Notes under the pieces: generated by a model
Told to the model about the DNA's origin: nothing
The model's input: the letters and a program-made list of their open reading frames with translations, nothing else
Databases searched by the model: none
Assembly (NCBI GenBank): GCA_002304735.1
Contig: DBIU01000099.1
Span: 1 to 13,021 of the forward strand
Direction of reading: 5' to 3'
DNA: 13,021 bases
Source: Ruminococcaceae bacterium UBA794
Lineage (GTDB): Bacteria; Bacillota; Clostridia; Oscillospirales; Ruminococcaceae
Program-made: the position numbers and the translations under genes
Part shown: in pieces, positions 1 to 7,278 of the stretch
Layout of the letters: each line of letters opens with the position of its first letter
Numbering within the stretch: the first letter of the stretch is position 1

Positions 1-85
1 TTTCTTCAGAAAAAGGTCTTAAGCCCCGCGGGAGCGACTGGAGCGAAGCGATTGACTGAAGCGAAGCGTCCCCCGCCGGAGGCAC
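1..85. repeat. GC-rich stutter and truncated A/T hairpin downstream of the lipoprotein gene
   Basis: This non-coding edge region follows the lipoprotein stop codon on the minus strand. The octamer GCGAAGCG occurs at 43-50, 61-68 and 90-97, the last inside the final codons of the gene. GGAGCGA occurs at 31-37 and 40-46, and an 8-bp palindrome CCCGCGGG lies at 25-32. At 1-16 the bases TTTCTTCAGAAAAAGG can fold as an A/T-rich hairpin whose left arm is cut by the window edge. On the minus strand the GC-rich part is followed by a run of T (11-14 read in reverse). It could be a rho-independent terminator, an intergenic dispersed repeat, or both. Without the left flank this cannot be decided. Confidence 0.4.
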
Positions 86-1960
86 TTAAGCGAAGCGCCC
101 TCCGAAACCGCCCCCGCCGAAGCCTCCGTTCGCGGAAGCGCCGCCGCCCGAAACGCCGATTTCAGCCGTAACTGTCGCGAGAAGCGTATCGTTTGCGTAA
201 ATCGAGTAGTTTTCACCCGAGTTAAATTTGTCGCTTGTGAAGATGAGCGAGGAGCATTTTTTCGGTGATGACGTTGACATAACAACGCTGCCGCCGCTGT
301 CGCGAACCTCGATTTTGCTGTCTGCGGAAACGTCCGCGTAAATCGACAGGCAGGGCTGCGAGAGCGTTCCGGGCGCCTGCGCCATACCCGAGCTGCCGAG
401 CGCAATCATTTCGCCGCCGCTGACGGCGAACGACTTTTCGTAGTCAATCGCGCCGTTTCCGTTATCGACAGGTCCGTAAACCACGACATAACCGCCGCTC
501 AGCGCGATTGTGCCGTTGCTGTCGATGCCGTCGCCGCCTGCGTTTATCGTGACGTTTCCGCCAGAAATCGAGATATAATACTCATCGGAATTATCGTTAA
601 AACCGAAAAAGCTTCCGTTATCGCCGCCTGCCGCGTTTATGCCGTCGTCGGCAGCCTTAACGTCAATTTCGCCGCCGTTAATCTCAACGCTTTTGCCCTC
701 GAGCGCCTCGTAGCTCTTTGTGACGGTGATTTTACCGCCGTTTATCGTCAGCGTTTCGTCTGCGTGAATACCGTCGTCGCAGGACGAGAGCAGGAGCGTG
801 CCGTTCTCGACTGTAACGCTGCCGTTTGAGTGAACGCTGTCGTCCGATGAAGTCACGGTTATTTCGCCGCCCTTAATCTCAACGTTATTTCCCGCTTTCA
901 GACCTTTAGTGCTTTCGGTGCTGTCGTCCGAAACGGTTTGTGAAGCGGTCTGAGCGGTTGCCGTAAATCCGTTCGGAGGACTAAATCGCTCGGGCGGATT
1001 GCCGCCCATTCCGTTCGGGCGCCCGCCGCGGTTGTCGAAATCGAGAAAATCCCTTCCCGAGCTTATTTCCGCGTCAGCCGCGTCGCCGCCCGCTTTTATG
1101 CTAATCACACCGTCGTTAACCGTGAGCGCGGTTTCCGCCTGAATACCGTCGTTTGCGCTTTCAATCGTGATTTCGCCGCCGTTTATCGTGACGTATCCGC
1201 GTTTTTCATCGGTATCGTGAGTTGATTTTATTCCGTCGCCGTCCGCGTTTATCACGATTTTGCCGCCCGAAATCACGACAAAATCCTTGCCCGTTATACC
1301 GTCGTCCGCGGCTTTAATTTCAAGCGTTCCGCTTTCAACGGTAAAACCGTCCTTTGACTTAATCGCGTCGCCGTAATTGCCCGTAATATTGAGCAAACCG
1401 CCATTTTCTGCGCTGTAAACCGTGTCGCAGCGCGAGAAAACGCACGCGTCGGGTTCGTCCTCATCGTCCGCGAATGTGTAGTTAACGCCGTCCGCGAGAT
1501 AGTTTTGCGTGTTTTCGGCGGAAACAAGATTAAGGCTCTTGGCTTTCTCGCAGTCGATAACAGCGCCGTTTTTGCTCGTCAAGTCCGCGCCGTTAAACAG
1601 CAGCGTAACCTCGTCGTTATCCGAAGCTTCAATAATGATTTTCGCGTCCGCGCTTGTTCCCGAAACGGCGAAAACGCCCGCGCCGCTTATTGTGAGCGTG
1701 TTTCCCGAAGCCGAGGCGTTTTTCCCCTCAACGCTGATTTTCCCGTCCGAGAAAACCGCCGTGCAGGTTGCCTGCTTGTAATTTACGGCAGCGGAAGCGC
1801 TTGCGCCAACGTTTGACGCGTTATCTGCGGTAAGTCCCGAAACCGCGCCCGAAGCGGGTTCGGAAGAGCTTTGATTGCTTTTGTCGTCGTTGGCGGAGCA
1901 GCCCGTGATTGCAAAAGCCGCCGCGCAGATTGCCGCAAGAGTCTTAAAATTCATATTCAT
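86..1960 (-). CDS. Surface lipoprotein with beta-helix repeats, carbohydrate-binding domain-containing (Cthe_2159-like)
   Basis: A 624-residue exported lipoprotein. Residues 1-20 form a signal peptide (K6, hydrophobic 8-18) ending in the lipobox ITGC, with C21 as the lipidated cysteine. A Ser/Ala/Asn-rich linker runs to about residue 60. Most of the rest is imperfect repeats of about 22 residues built as GG(E/K)ITI followed by a DDGI/GDGI turn, at 197, 219, 241, 270, 292, 373, 395, 417, 438, 476 and 502. This matches a right-handed parallel beta-helix such as Clostridium thermocellum Cthe_2159, described as an acidic-polysaccharide-binding protein with bound calcium. A Pro/Ser/Thr-rich insert (about 296-352) splits the repeats. 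Residues 530-600 look like a beta-sandwich, and the tail (605-624) is Gly-rich. The start is supported by AGGTGA 5 nt upstream of the ATG. It is the last gene of the unit with DUF4956 and VTC. Ligand and substrate are not shown by the sequence. Confidence 0.85.
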   Translation of the reverse strand: MNMNFKTLAAICAAAFAITGCSANDDKSNQSSSEPASGAVSGLTADNASNVGASASAAVNYKQATCTAVFSDGKISVEGKNASASGNTLTISGAGVFAVSGTSADAKIIIEASDNDEVTLLFNGADLTSKNGAVIDCEKAKSLNLVSAENTQNYLADGVNYTFADDEDEPDACVFSRCDTVYSAENGGLLNITGNYGDAIKSKDGFTVESGTLEIKAADDGITGKDFVVISGGKIVINADGDGIKSTHDTDEKRGYVTINGGEITIESANDGIQAETALTVNDGVISIKAGGDAADAEISSGRDFLDFDNRGGRPNGMGGNPPERFSPPNGFTATAQTASQTVSDDSTESTKGLKAGNNVEIKGGEITVTSSDDSVHSNGSVTVENGTLLLSSCDDGIHADETLTINGGKITVTKSYEALEGKSVEINGGEIDVKAADDGINAAGGDNGSFFGFNDNSDEYYISISGGNVTINAGGDGIDSNGTIALSGGYVVVYGPVDNGNGAIDYEKSFAVSGGEMIALGSSGMAQAPGTLSQPCLSIYADVSADSKIEVRDSGGSVVMSTSSPKKCSSLIFTSDKFNSGENYSIYANDTLLATVTAEIGVSGGGASANGGFGGGGFGGRFA

Positions 1961-1978
1961 TCAAATCACCTCAAAAAA

Positions 1979-2653
1979 TTACATTTCCTCGTGATTGTCT
2001 GTAAGCATGCTGCACGAAATCGAGAGATTTCCGTTTCTTGTGCGTATTTTGTCTATAAATTCCTTTTCCTTATCCGCGTCTTTGAGAACAACCTCATATC
2101 TCAGCTCATAGAGCGTTCCCATACTGACTGTTTTGGACATTATCAGCCGATAGCTTGAAAGATATTCGGAGAAAATATCCTTGAAGCAGTTCATATAGTT
2201 CATATCCTCGGGAATGAGGATTTTAAGCAGTTTTGCGGATTTTCTTATTCGAAACGCGGGAACAAACCCGAGAACGCAGAGAATAACTCCGACCGCGACC
2301 GCGATAACGACCGCATAGCCTATGTAGCCCATACCCGTTGCAAGACCTATTCCCATTGCGTAGAAAACGTAGCAAAGCTCTCTTGACGTGCCGGGAGCGG
2401 AGCGGAAACGCACGAGATTAAACGCGCCCATAACCGCAAGTCCCGCGCCGACCGAGCCGTTTACGAGCATTATAACCGACTGAACCAAAACCGGAAGCAC
2501 AACGAGCGTTACCATAAGATTTTTCGAGGGGCGCGGATTGTTGAGCCGATATAAAAGCGCCGCGAGAAGTCCGAGAACCGCCGAGGTGAGCGTGCAGAAA
2601 AATGCGCTTTCACCCGTAAGACCTACCGTACTGTCAATTATGCTTGAAAACAT
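1979..2653 (-). CDS. DUF4956 family integral membrane protein
   Basis: A 224-residue membrane protein recognised as DUF4956 from its hydrophobic N-terminal half and the segment FNLVRFRSAPGTSREL (78-93), which resembles the VRFR region of MgtC/SapB-type proteins. Likely membrane segments are about 17-36, 46-64, 68-80 (short), 94-112 and 112-132. Residues 135-224 are hydrophilic and probably cytosolic. The ATG overlaps the end of the VTC-domain gene by 16 nt (2638-2653), implying translational coupling, and AGGAG lies 9 nt upstream inside that gene. The lipoprotein gene follows after 18 nt. The family function is not established. The pairing with a VTC catalytic domain that lacks its own membrane part suggests, as inference, that DUF4956 anchors it or passes its product across the membrane. 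Confidence 0.88.
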   Translation of the reverse strand: MFSSIIDSTVGLTGESAFFCTLTSAVLGLLAALLYRLNNPRPSKNLMVTLVVLPVLVQSVIMLVNGSVGAGLAVMGAFNLVRFRSAPGTSRELCYVFYAMGIGLATGMGYIGYAVVIAVAVGVILCVLGFVPAFRIRKSAKLLKILIPEDMNYMNCFKDIFSEYLSSYRLIMSKTVSMGTLYELRYEVVLKDADKEKEFIDKIRTRNGNLSISCSMLTDNHEEM

Positions 2654-3396
2654 AGCCGTTCACTCCTATTGTCAATTATTTCGTTCATATAAATATTTCC
2701 ATACTTGGAAAAGCCGCCCGTGTAAATCTTATTCGCCGAAAGAATTTTCACGAGCCACAGCGGAACCGCGCCCGCCGATTTCACTTCCATCACGCGAAAC
2801 GGCTGATTTGAAAGCGGCTCGCCGAAGTCGCCCTTTCTGAGGTCAAGCTCGGTTCTGCGGCTTCTGATATTGCCGTCGAACGTAAGGCGAAATTCCTTGT
2901 CGTCGTTGCCGTAAAAAGCCTGCCTGTCATAGCAGATGACGATTGCGGGCTTTAGCTCAAGCCGCTTTATAAAGTAGTCCGTTTCCTCGAAAACCTGTCG
3001 CTTTTCATCGGGAATTTCGAGCGTCTTGCCGTTGATATAATCGAAAAGCTCCTTGTAGGGAAGCTCCAGCCTGCGTTTATATACAATGCCCTTAAACTTC
3101 TTTTTTATCTCGAGAAAAGCCGCCGAGCCGTCCGAAACCTCGCCGTAGCATCGAAGCCGAAGCTTTTCCTTATATGAGGGCTTCCCAAGGGACGTTCTGA
3201 TAACGTCGCTGTTTTCGTTGTCGAGGTAGATGTTAAGCACTGTGCTTTCGCCGTAATCGTCGGCGGTCATAAACGGCTTAATTCCTTCGGAAACGACGCG
3301 GAACTGCTCCTCGTTAAGCAGGAATTTCATTTCGCGCCGCTTGAACGTGTTTGCATAAGCCATCATTTCATCCCCGTTTTTCTTTTCTGTCATCAT
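2638..3396 (-). CDS. VTC domain-containing protein, putative polyphosphate polymerase
   Basis: A soluble protein of 252 residues (241 from the internal Met at 3363) matching the catalytic tunnel domain of yeast Vtc4, which makes polyphosphate from ATP. Numbered from the internal Met, it shows the N-terminal RREMKF strand (9-14), YKEKLRLRCYG (64-74), a basic FLEIKKKFKG (83-92), TFDGNIRSRR (161-170), RVMEVKSAG (190-198) and FSKYGN (218-223). These are the usual basic and acidic positions lining the VTC tunnel, so it is probably catalytically competent. It has no SPX domain and no membrane segment, unlike the yeast complex. The start is ambiguous: ATG 3396 has AAAGGA 8 nt upstream, while ATG 3363 has GGGGA 7 nt upstream and would fit the promoter whose TATAAT overlaps ATG 3396. 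First gene of a unit with DUF4956 and the lipoprotein. Alternative: a CYTH-like triphosphate enzyme with another substrate. Confidence 0.85.
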   Translation of the reverse strand: MMTEKKNGDEMMAYANTFKRREMKFLLNEEQFRVVSEGIKPFMTADDYGESTVLNIYLDNENSDVIRTSLGKPSYKEKLRLRCYGEVSDGSAAFLEIKKKFKGIVYKRRLELPYKELFDYINGKTLEIPDEKRQVFEETDYFIKRLELKPAIVICYDRQAFYGNDDKEFRLTFDGNIRSRRTELDLRKGDFGEPLSNQPFRVMEVKSAGAVPLWLVKILSANKIYTGGFSKYGNIYMNEIIDNRSERLCFQA

Positions 3397-3403
3397 TATA
3401 TCA
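3395..3403 (-). promoter_or_regulatory. Candidate extended -10 element for the VTC unit
   Basis: On the minus strand TGATATAAT is a perfect TGn-TATAAT extended -10 (TATAAT at 3400-3395). It overlaps the first ATG of the VTC open reading frame. If it is used, transcription begins near 3388 and translation must start at 3366 or 3363. No good -35 hexamer lies at the right distance. Confidence 0.35.
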
Positions 3404-3416
3404 GTCCTTTGTGATA

Positions 3417-3445
3417 AGAATATGTTAAAAAGGAAACAATTTCAG
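3417..3445 (-). promoter_or_regulatory. Alternative candidate promoter for the VTC unit
   Basis: On the minus strand CTGAAA (3445-3440, -35-like, 4 of 6) and TATTCT (3422-3417, -10-like, 4 of 6) are 17 bp apart. A transcript from here would contain the AAAGGA ribosome site and the ATG at 3396. It is a weak match and competes with the extended -10 at 3395-3403. Confidence 0.25.
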
Positions 3446-3451
3446 AAAAAT

Positions 3452-3466
3452 GAGGAGTAATTCCTC
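3452..3466 (-). terminator. Small hairpin followed by T run
   Basis: GAGGA (3452-3456) and TCCTC (3462-3466) form a 5-bp stem with a 5-nt loop. On the minus strand the stem is followed by ATTTTTC (3451-3445). It could be a weak or second-stage terminator after recN. The stem is short, so chance is possible. Confidence 0.3.
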
Positions 3467-3511
3467 CGAAAACACTTTTTAGGATACATTTTGTGTGTTA
3501 TCGTAAACAAT

Positions 3512-3535
3512 CTGCGGGAAGAAAGCTCCCCGCAG
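3512..3535 (-). terminator. Hairpin just after the recN stop, probable operon terminator
   Basis: CTGCGGG (3512-3518) pairs with CCCGCAG (3529-3535). A G-U and an A-U pair can extend the stem to 9 bp with a 6-nt loop. It begins 3 nt after the recN stop codon. On the minus strand it is followed by ATTGTTT, a poor T tract; on the plus strand it is followed by TTTTA. It fits the end of the long housekeeping operon, perhaps together with the hairpin at 3452-3466. Confidence 0.5.
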
Positions 3536-3537
3536 TT

Positions 3538-5190
3538 TTAGCTGTTATCATTGCTTTTAAGCATTTCCTCGGCTGCGGCAAGGCTCTCCGCGCTCCCGTT
3601 TCCGTCGATAATCCGCGCGATTTCGCGCACTCTCCCGCCGAAGTCGGGCAGGCTGATTTGTGTGTAAGTCCTGCCGTTCTCGGTGTTCTTTTCGAGGACG
3701 AGGTGGCAGTCGGCTTTCGCGGCAATCTGCGCGAGGTGCGTTATGCACATAACCTGACGTTTTTGCGAAAGCTCGCGAAGCTTTATCCCGACTTTCTGCG
3801 CGGCACGTCCGCTTATTCCGCTGTTAATCTCGTCGAAAATCATCGTCGGCACGCCGTCGTTCCCCGCGAGAACGCACTTAACCGCAAGCATAATTCTCGA
3901 CAATTCGCCGCCGGAAGCGATTTTATTGAGCGGCTTCGGCTCCTCGCCGAGGTTCGCGGAAATCATAAGCTCAACGCTGTCCATACCGTTAATCGTGATT
4001 TTATCGGGCTTCAGACCGAAGAAAATCCTCACGTTCGGCATATCAAGAAAAGCAAGCTCCTTCTGAATTGCCTCGGAAAGCTTATCCGCAGCTATTTTGC
4101 GAAGCTCGGAAATCTCGCTTGCAGAGCGCTTTATTTCCTCGGCGAGAGCGTGTTTTTTCGCGTTAAGCTCGGCGGTTGCGTCGTCCGCGCCGCTAAGCTC
4201 GAGAAGCTCGTTTTCACACTTTTCAAGGTAATCAAAAAGCTCTCCCGTATCGACGTTATACTTTCTCGCCATCGTCTTGATAGCGGAAACGCGCTCGGAG
4301 AGCCGTTCCTCGCGTTCCTCGGCGGCCTCGTCCGACAGCCCGTAAAGCTCGTCCGCAACGTCCGAAAGCTCGCTTGCCGCAGAGATAATTCTCTCGCGGA
4401 GTTCATCGGCTTTTTCGCTGTCGTCAATTTTCGCAAGGCTGTCCGCAGCCAGCTTCAAAAGCTCGATTGCGGCGTTTCCCTCGTCCGCGGTAAGGCAGCT
4501 GTAAGCGCCCGAAAGATGACGTGCGTTTTTCGCAAGCGAGCGCGCCGCTTTAAGCTCCGCCTCAAGCCGTTCCGCCTCGCCGTTTTCAAGCCCGAGCGGG
4601 CGCAAATCCTCAATCGCGGCGGAAAGCTTTTCCGTTTTGAGGCCGCGGATTTCCTTTTCCTCGGACAGCCTTTTAAGCTCGCGCGAAACTCTCGAAAATT
4701 CGCGGAAACGCTCGCGATAAGCCGCGATTTTATCGGAAATTCCCGCATAGCTGTCGAGGATATCGCGCTGATTGTCGTTGGACATTAAAATTCTGTTGTC
4801 GTGCTGACCGTGAATATCGACAAGCAGACCGCCGATTTCCCGCAGCATAGCGGCGGTTGCGGTTCTGCCGTTGACGCGCGCCGCGCTTTTTCCGTCCGCG
4901 AAGATTTCGCGCGTGAGAACAAGCTCGTCCTCCGCGGAAAATCCAAGCTCGTCAAGCTTTGCGCGAACCTCGTCCGAAAGCTCGTCGAAAAGCGCGGTAA
5001 TAACCGCCCTATCCGCTCCCGCGCGAACGACGTCGCGAGCCGTGCGCTGACCGAGAATTGCGTTAACTCCGCCGATAAGCACGCTTTTTCCCGCGCCCGT
5101 TTCACCCGTGAACACGTTAAAGCCTCCGCAAAAACTTGCGCGGGCGTTTTCAATTACCGCGAGATTTTCTATGGATAGCTCTCTTAACAT
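3538..5190 (-). CDS. recN: DNA repair protein RecN
   Basis: An SMC-like ATPase of 550 residues (family about 550-570) acting in double-strand break repair, where it gathers DNA ends for RecA-dependent recombination. The N-terminus carries the Walker A motif GETGAGKS (29-36). The middle is Glu/Lys/Ala/Leu-rich and predicted coiled coil. The C-terminal ATPase half has the ABC signature ASGGELS (425-431), Walker B MIFDE (450-454) followed by SGISGRAA, and the H-loop THLAQIA (484-490). The start is ATG 5190 because GGAG lies 7 nt upstream; a TTG at 5193 directly before it is less likely. It follows argR by 11 nt, the usual argR-recN pairing in Firmicutes, and is the last gene before a hairpin. 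In many spore formers spoIVB and spo0A come next; here they do not. Confidence 0.97.
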   Translation of the reverse strand: MLRELSIENLAVIENARASFCGGFNVFTGETGAGKSVLIGGVNAILGQRTARDVVRAGADRAVITALFDELSDEVRAKLDELGFSAEDELVLTREIFADGKSAARVNGRTATAAMLREIGGLLVDIHGQHDNRILMSNDNQRDILDSYAGISDKIAAYRERFREFSRVSRELKRLSEEKEIRGLKTEKLSAAIEDLRPLGLENGEAERLEAELKAARSLAKNARHLSGAYSCLTADEGNAAIELLKLAADSLAKIDDSEKADELRERIISAASELSDVADELYGLSDEAAEEREERLSERVSAIKTMARKYNVDTGELFDYLEKCENELLELSGADDATAELNAKKHALAEEIKRSASEISELRKIAADKLSEAIQKELAFLDMPNVRIFFGLKPDKITINGMDSVELMISANLGEEPKPLNKIASGGELSRIMLAVKCVLAGNDGVPTMIFDEINSGISGRAAQKVGIKLRELSQKRQVMCITHLAQIAAKADCHLVLEKNTENGRTYTQISLPDFGGRVREIARIIDGNGSAESLAAAEEMLKSNDNS

Positions 5191-5201
5191 CAATTTTCTC
5201 C

Positions 5202-5651
5202 TTAAGCACGTTTCATCATCTGTTTAAGCCGAACGCTGAGCGCTTTTGCGTGATTTTCCGTTTTTGTGAGAATAAACACGGTATCGTCCCCCGCGATTGT
5301 TCCGATAACAGGCTCCAGTTTATTTTCGTCGACAACCTTGCAGGCGGCGTCCGCAAGCCCCGCGTGACACTTCAGCACAACCGTGTTCATCGCGTAATCA
5401 ACCGACAAAACCGCTTGTGAGAAAATATCGCTGAACTCGACGGGACCTCTTGTTATTCCGGAATAATATCGGTTAAGACCGCTTTCCGACTCGCATTTCG
5501 TGATGTGAAGCTCGTTTATATCTCGTGAAAGAGTGGCTTGCGTGGCGTTTATTCCGCGCTCGCCAAGCAGCCTTGAAAGCTCGCTCTGCGTTTCGACCTC
5601 GTTTTCCGTGATTATTTCGATAATCGCGGCTTGTCTGCGCTTTTTGTCCAT
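5202..5651 (-). CDS. argR: Arginine repressor ArgR
   Basis: A 149-residue transcription regulator (family about 150) that binds arginine and, as a hexamer, controls arginine synthesis and catabolism genes. The N-terminal winged helix includes NATQATLSRDINEL (35-48), the typical recognition helix with S42 and R43. A linker with YYSG leads to the C-terminal oligomerisation and arginine-binding domain, which contains GTIAGDDT (117-124) with the Asp pair that contacts arginine. The ATG is preceded by GGAG 6 nt upstream. There is a 50-nt gap from nadK, the widest in the operon, and an 11-nt gap to recN. I saw no convincing ARG box in this gap or at the operon promoter, so autoregulation is not shown by the sequence. 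Full length and intact. Confidence 0.96.
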   Translation of the reverse strand: MDKKRRQAAIIEIITENEVETQSELSRLLGERGINATQATLSRDINELHITKCESESGLNRYYSGITRGPVEFSDIFSQAVLSVDYAMNTVVLKCHAGLADAACKVVDENKLEPVIGTIAGDDTVFILTKTENHAKALSVRLKQMMKRA

Positions 5652-5701
5652 AGAAATTGCTCCTTAATGTGAAAATGAAAGGTAATTTTACGTTAACTGC
5701 A

Positions 5702-6547
5702 TTATTTCAGAGGCGTCAGCAGCTTGTTGTGAATTGCCCCGAAAAAGCCCTCTCCGGCTTCGATAAGCAGCAGATTTTTCGGGCAGCGCGTAAGCTTAAG
5801 CACGTCGTTTTCGTTAAACGGAATTGCTTTTCCGCCGTCGACGCTGAAAGTCGCCTTGCTGTTGTGATAGTTGAAAACGCGCGCGTAAATTGTTTGTTTA
5901 TCCGAAAAAATCATCGGTCGGTTGAATAGCGTGTGAGGACACAGCGCCGTAAATTCCACACATTCAAGCTCCGGCGACAGAATAGGACCTCCCGCCGAAA
6001 GGGAATACGCGGTTGAGCCTGTCGGCGTGCTTAGGATAATTCCGTCCGCGCGAACCCTCGAAACCTCCGTTTCGCCGCAGCTCACGACAAATTCGGGCAG
6101 CTTTGAGCGGCTGCTTCTCGAAGCCGTCACGTCATTCAGCGCTCGCTCGCAGAGTACGGTTTTGCCGTCCCTCACAAGCTCAACATTCAGCATCATTCTG
6201 CGGCTTATGTGATGTTCGCCCGAAAGCAGCTCGGGAATTTTCCCGATTTCCTCGGTTTCGACAGACGCCATAAATCCGAGCCTTCCGAGGTTTACGCCGA
6301 GAAGCGGGATATCGTAATCAGCCGCAACCTTGCCCCAGCGCAGAATTGTGCCGTCGCCGCCGACGGTTATGATATAATTGCAGGCGGCGGGGGAGTTCAC
6401 GATTTCCGCGCCGACTTTCTCGGCATAAACCGCGTTCTCGCCGAAAACGCAAGGTGTAATTCCCGCGCCGCGCAGTATATCCGCAATTTTCGCGGAAAGC
6501 GCCGCAGCGCCCGATTTGGATAGGTTAAAGATGATTAACGCCTTCAT
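5702..6547 (-). CDS. nadK: NAD kinase
   Basis: A 281-residue cytosolic enzyme that phosphorylates NAD to NADP using ATP or polyphosphate. The key motif GGDGTIL is at 63-69, with D65 the catalytic Asp. It also has VNLGRLGF (85-92), ND at 138-139, and the glycine-rich NAD-binding segment STPTGSTAYSLSAGGPI (173-189), followed by CPHTL and RP (203-211). The start overlaps the end of tlyA by 23 nt; GGAG lies 7 nt upstream of the ATG, inside tlyA, so translation is probably coupled. The stretch after ND (TASRSSRSKLPEF) is more polar than the usual VVI..G version of this loop. The position between tlyA and argR is found in many Clostridia. Some NadK enzymes accept polyphosphate, which is worth noting because a VTC gene lies nearby, but nothing in the sequence shows such use. 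Confidence 0.96.
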   Translation of the reverse strand: MKALIIFNLSKSGAAALSAKIADILRGAGITPCVFGENAVYAEKVGAEIVNSPAACNYIITVGGDGTILRWGKVAADYDIPLLGVNLGRLGFMASVETEEIGKIPELLSGEHHISRRMMLNVELVRDGKTVLCERALNDVTASRSSRSKLPEFVVSCGETEVSRVRADGIILSTPTGSTAYSLSAGGPILSPELECVEFTALCPHTLFNRPMIFSDKQTIYARVFNYHNSKATFSVDGGKAIPFNENDVLKLTRCPKNLLLIEAGEGFFGAIHNKLLTPLK

Positions 6548-7277
6548 TTTGTTTCTCCAAAATCATCAAATACTCAACATTCCCGCTTCCGCCCGTAATC
6601 GGCGAAGCTTGGCTGCAAATTACCGCAAACCCGCATTGCTTTGCAAATTCAATCACTTCCGCGACAATTTTGAGCCGAATTTTCTCGTCCGTCACAACGC
6701 CCTTTTTGGAGAGCGCCTTTCTTCCGAACACCGAGTTTCCCGCTTCAAACTGCGGTTTAATGAGAACGGCGGCACAGCCGTTTGTTTTCAGCAGCCTAAA
6801 AATGTGCGGTAAAATGAGTTTGAGTGAAATAAACGACACGTCCGTTCCGATGAAATCAAATTGAATTTCGGGGAAAAAGTCCCGAATATCGGTGTTTTCA
6901 AGCGAAACCACGCGCTTGTCGCCGCGCAGACTTTCATCGAGCTGGTTTGTCCCGACATCGACTGCGAACACGCGCTCGGCGCCGTTTTGCAGCATACAAT
7001 CTGTGAAACCTCCGGTTGACGCTCCGATATCGAGGCAGGTTTTCCCGCGAAGGTCGATTTTCCCGATTTCAAGCGCTTTTTCAAGCTTCAGACCGCCGCG
7101 CCCCACATATTTCAGCGTTTCGCCGACAATTTCCACATTATCGTTTTCGCCGACTTCAAACGCGTTTTTCACGATAATTTTTCCGTTGACCGAAACCCCG
7201 CAAGCCTTTATCAGCGCTGCTGCGGCGGCACGGCTCTTTGTCAGCCCTTTTTCGGCGAGATAAACGTCAAGCCGCAT
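6525..7277 (-). CDS. tlyA: TlyA family rRNA 2'-O-methyltransferase / putative hemolysin
   Basis: A 250-residue protein with two domains. Residues 1 to about 55 form an S4-type RNA-binding domain (MRLDVYLAEKGLTKSRAAA). From about 57 an FtsJ/RrmJ-like methyltransferase domain begins with YVGRGGLKLEKAL (57-69). It continues with the SAM motif CLDIGASTGGFTD (81-93), VDVG (106-109), DVSFISL (146-152) and LIKPQFE (172-178). The family methylates ribosomal RNA riboses in Mycobacterium; the homologue in Bacillus is YqxC, and the hemolysin name is historical. The start is 1 nt after the dxs stop, with only a weak GGTG ribosome site, and the end overlaps nadK by 23 nt, so both junctions suggest coupling. 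Length is typical. The exact target nucleotide in this organism cannot be read from the sequence. Confidence 0.94.
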   Translation of the reverse strand: MRLDVYLAEKGLTKSRAAAAALIKACGVSVNGKIIVKNAFEVGENDNVEIVGETLKYVGRGGLKLEKALEIGKIDLRGKTCLDIGASTGGFTDCMLQNGAERVFAVDVGTNQLDESLRGDKRVVSLENTDIRDFFPEIQFDFIGTDVSFISLKLILPHIFRLLKTNGCAAVLIKPQFEAGNSVFGRKALSKKGVVTDEKIRLKIVAEVIEFAKQCGFAVICSQASPITGGSGNVEYLMILEKQNEGVNHL

Positions 7278-7278
7278 T

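Noticed and set aside
3493..4788. A 431-codon open frame on the plus strand opposite recN
   Set aside because: It lies fully antisense to recN, which has all its motifs. Its translation is Arg/Leu-rich with no recognisable domain. It exists because recN rarely uses the codons that read as stops on the other strand.
5652..5701. Possible ARG box or internal promoter in the nadK-argR gap
   Set aside because: TGAAATAATGCA on the minus strand (5710-5699) resembles half an ARG box only loosely, with no second half and no clear -10 element.
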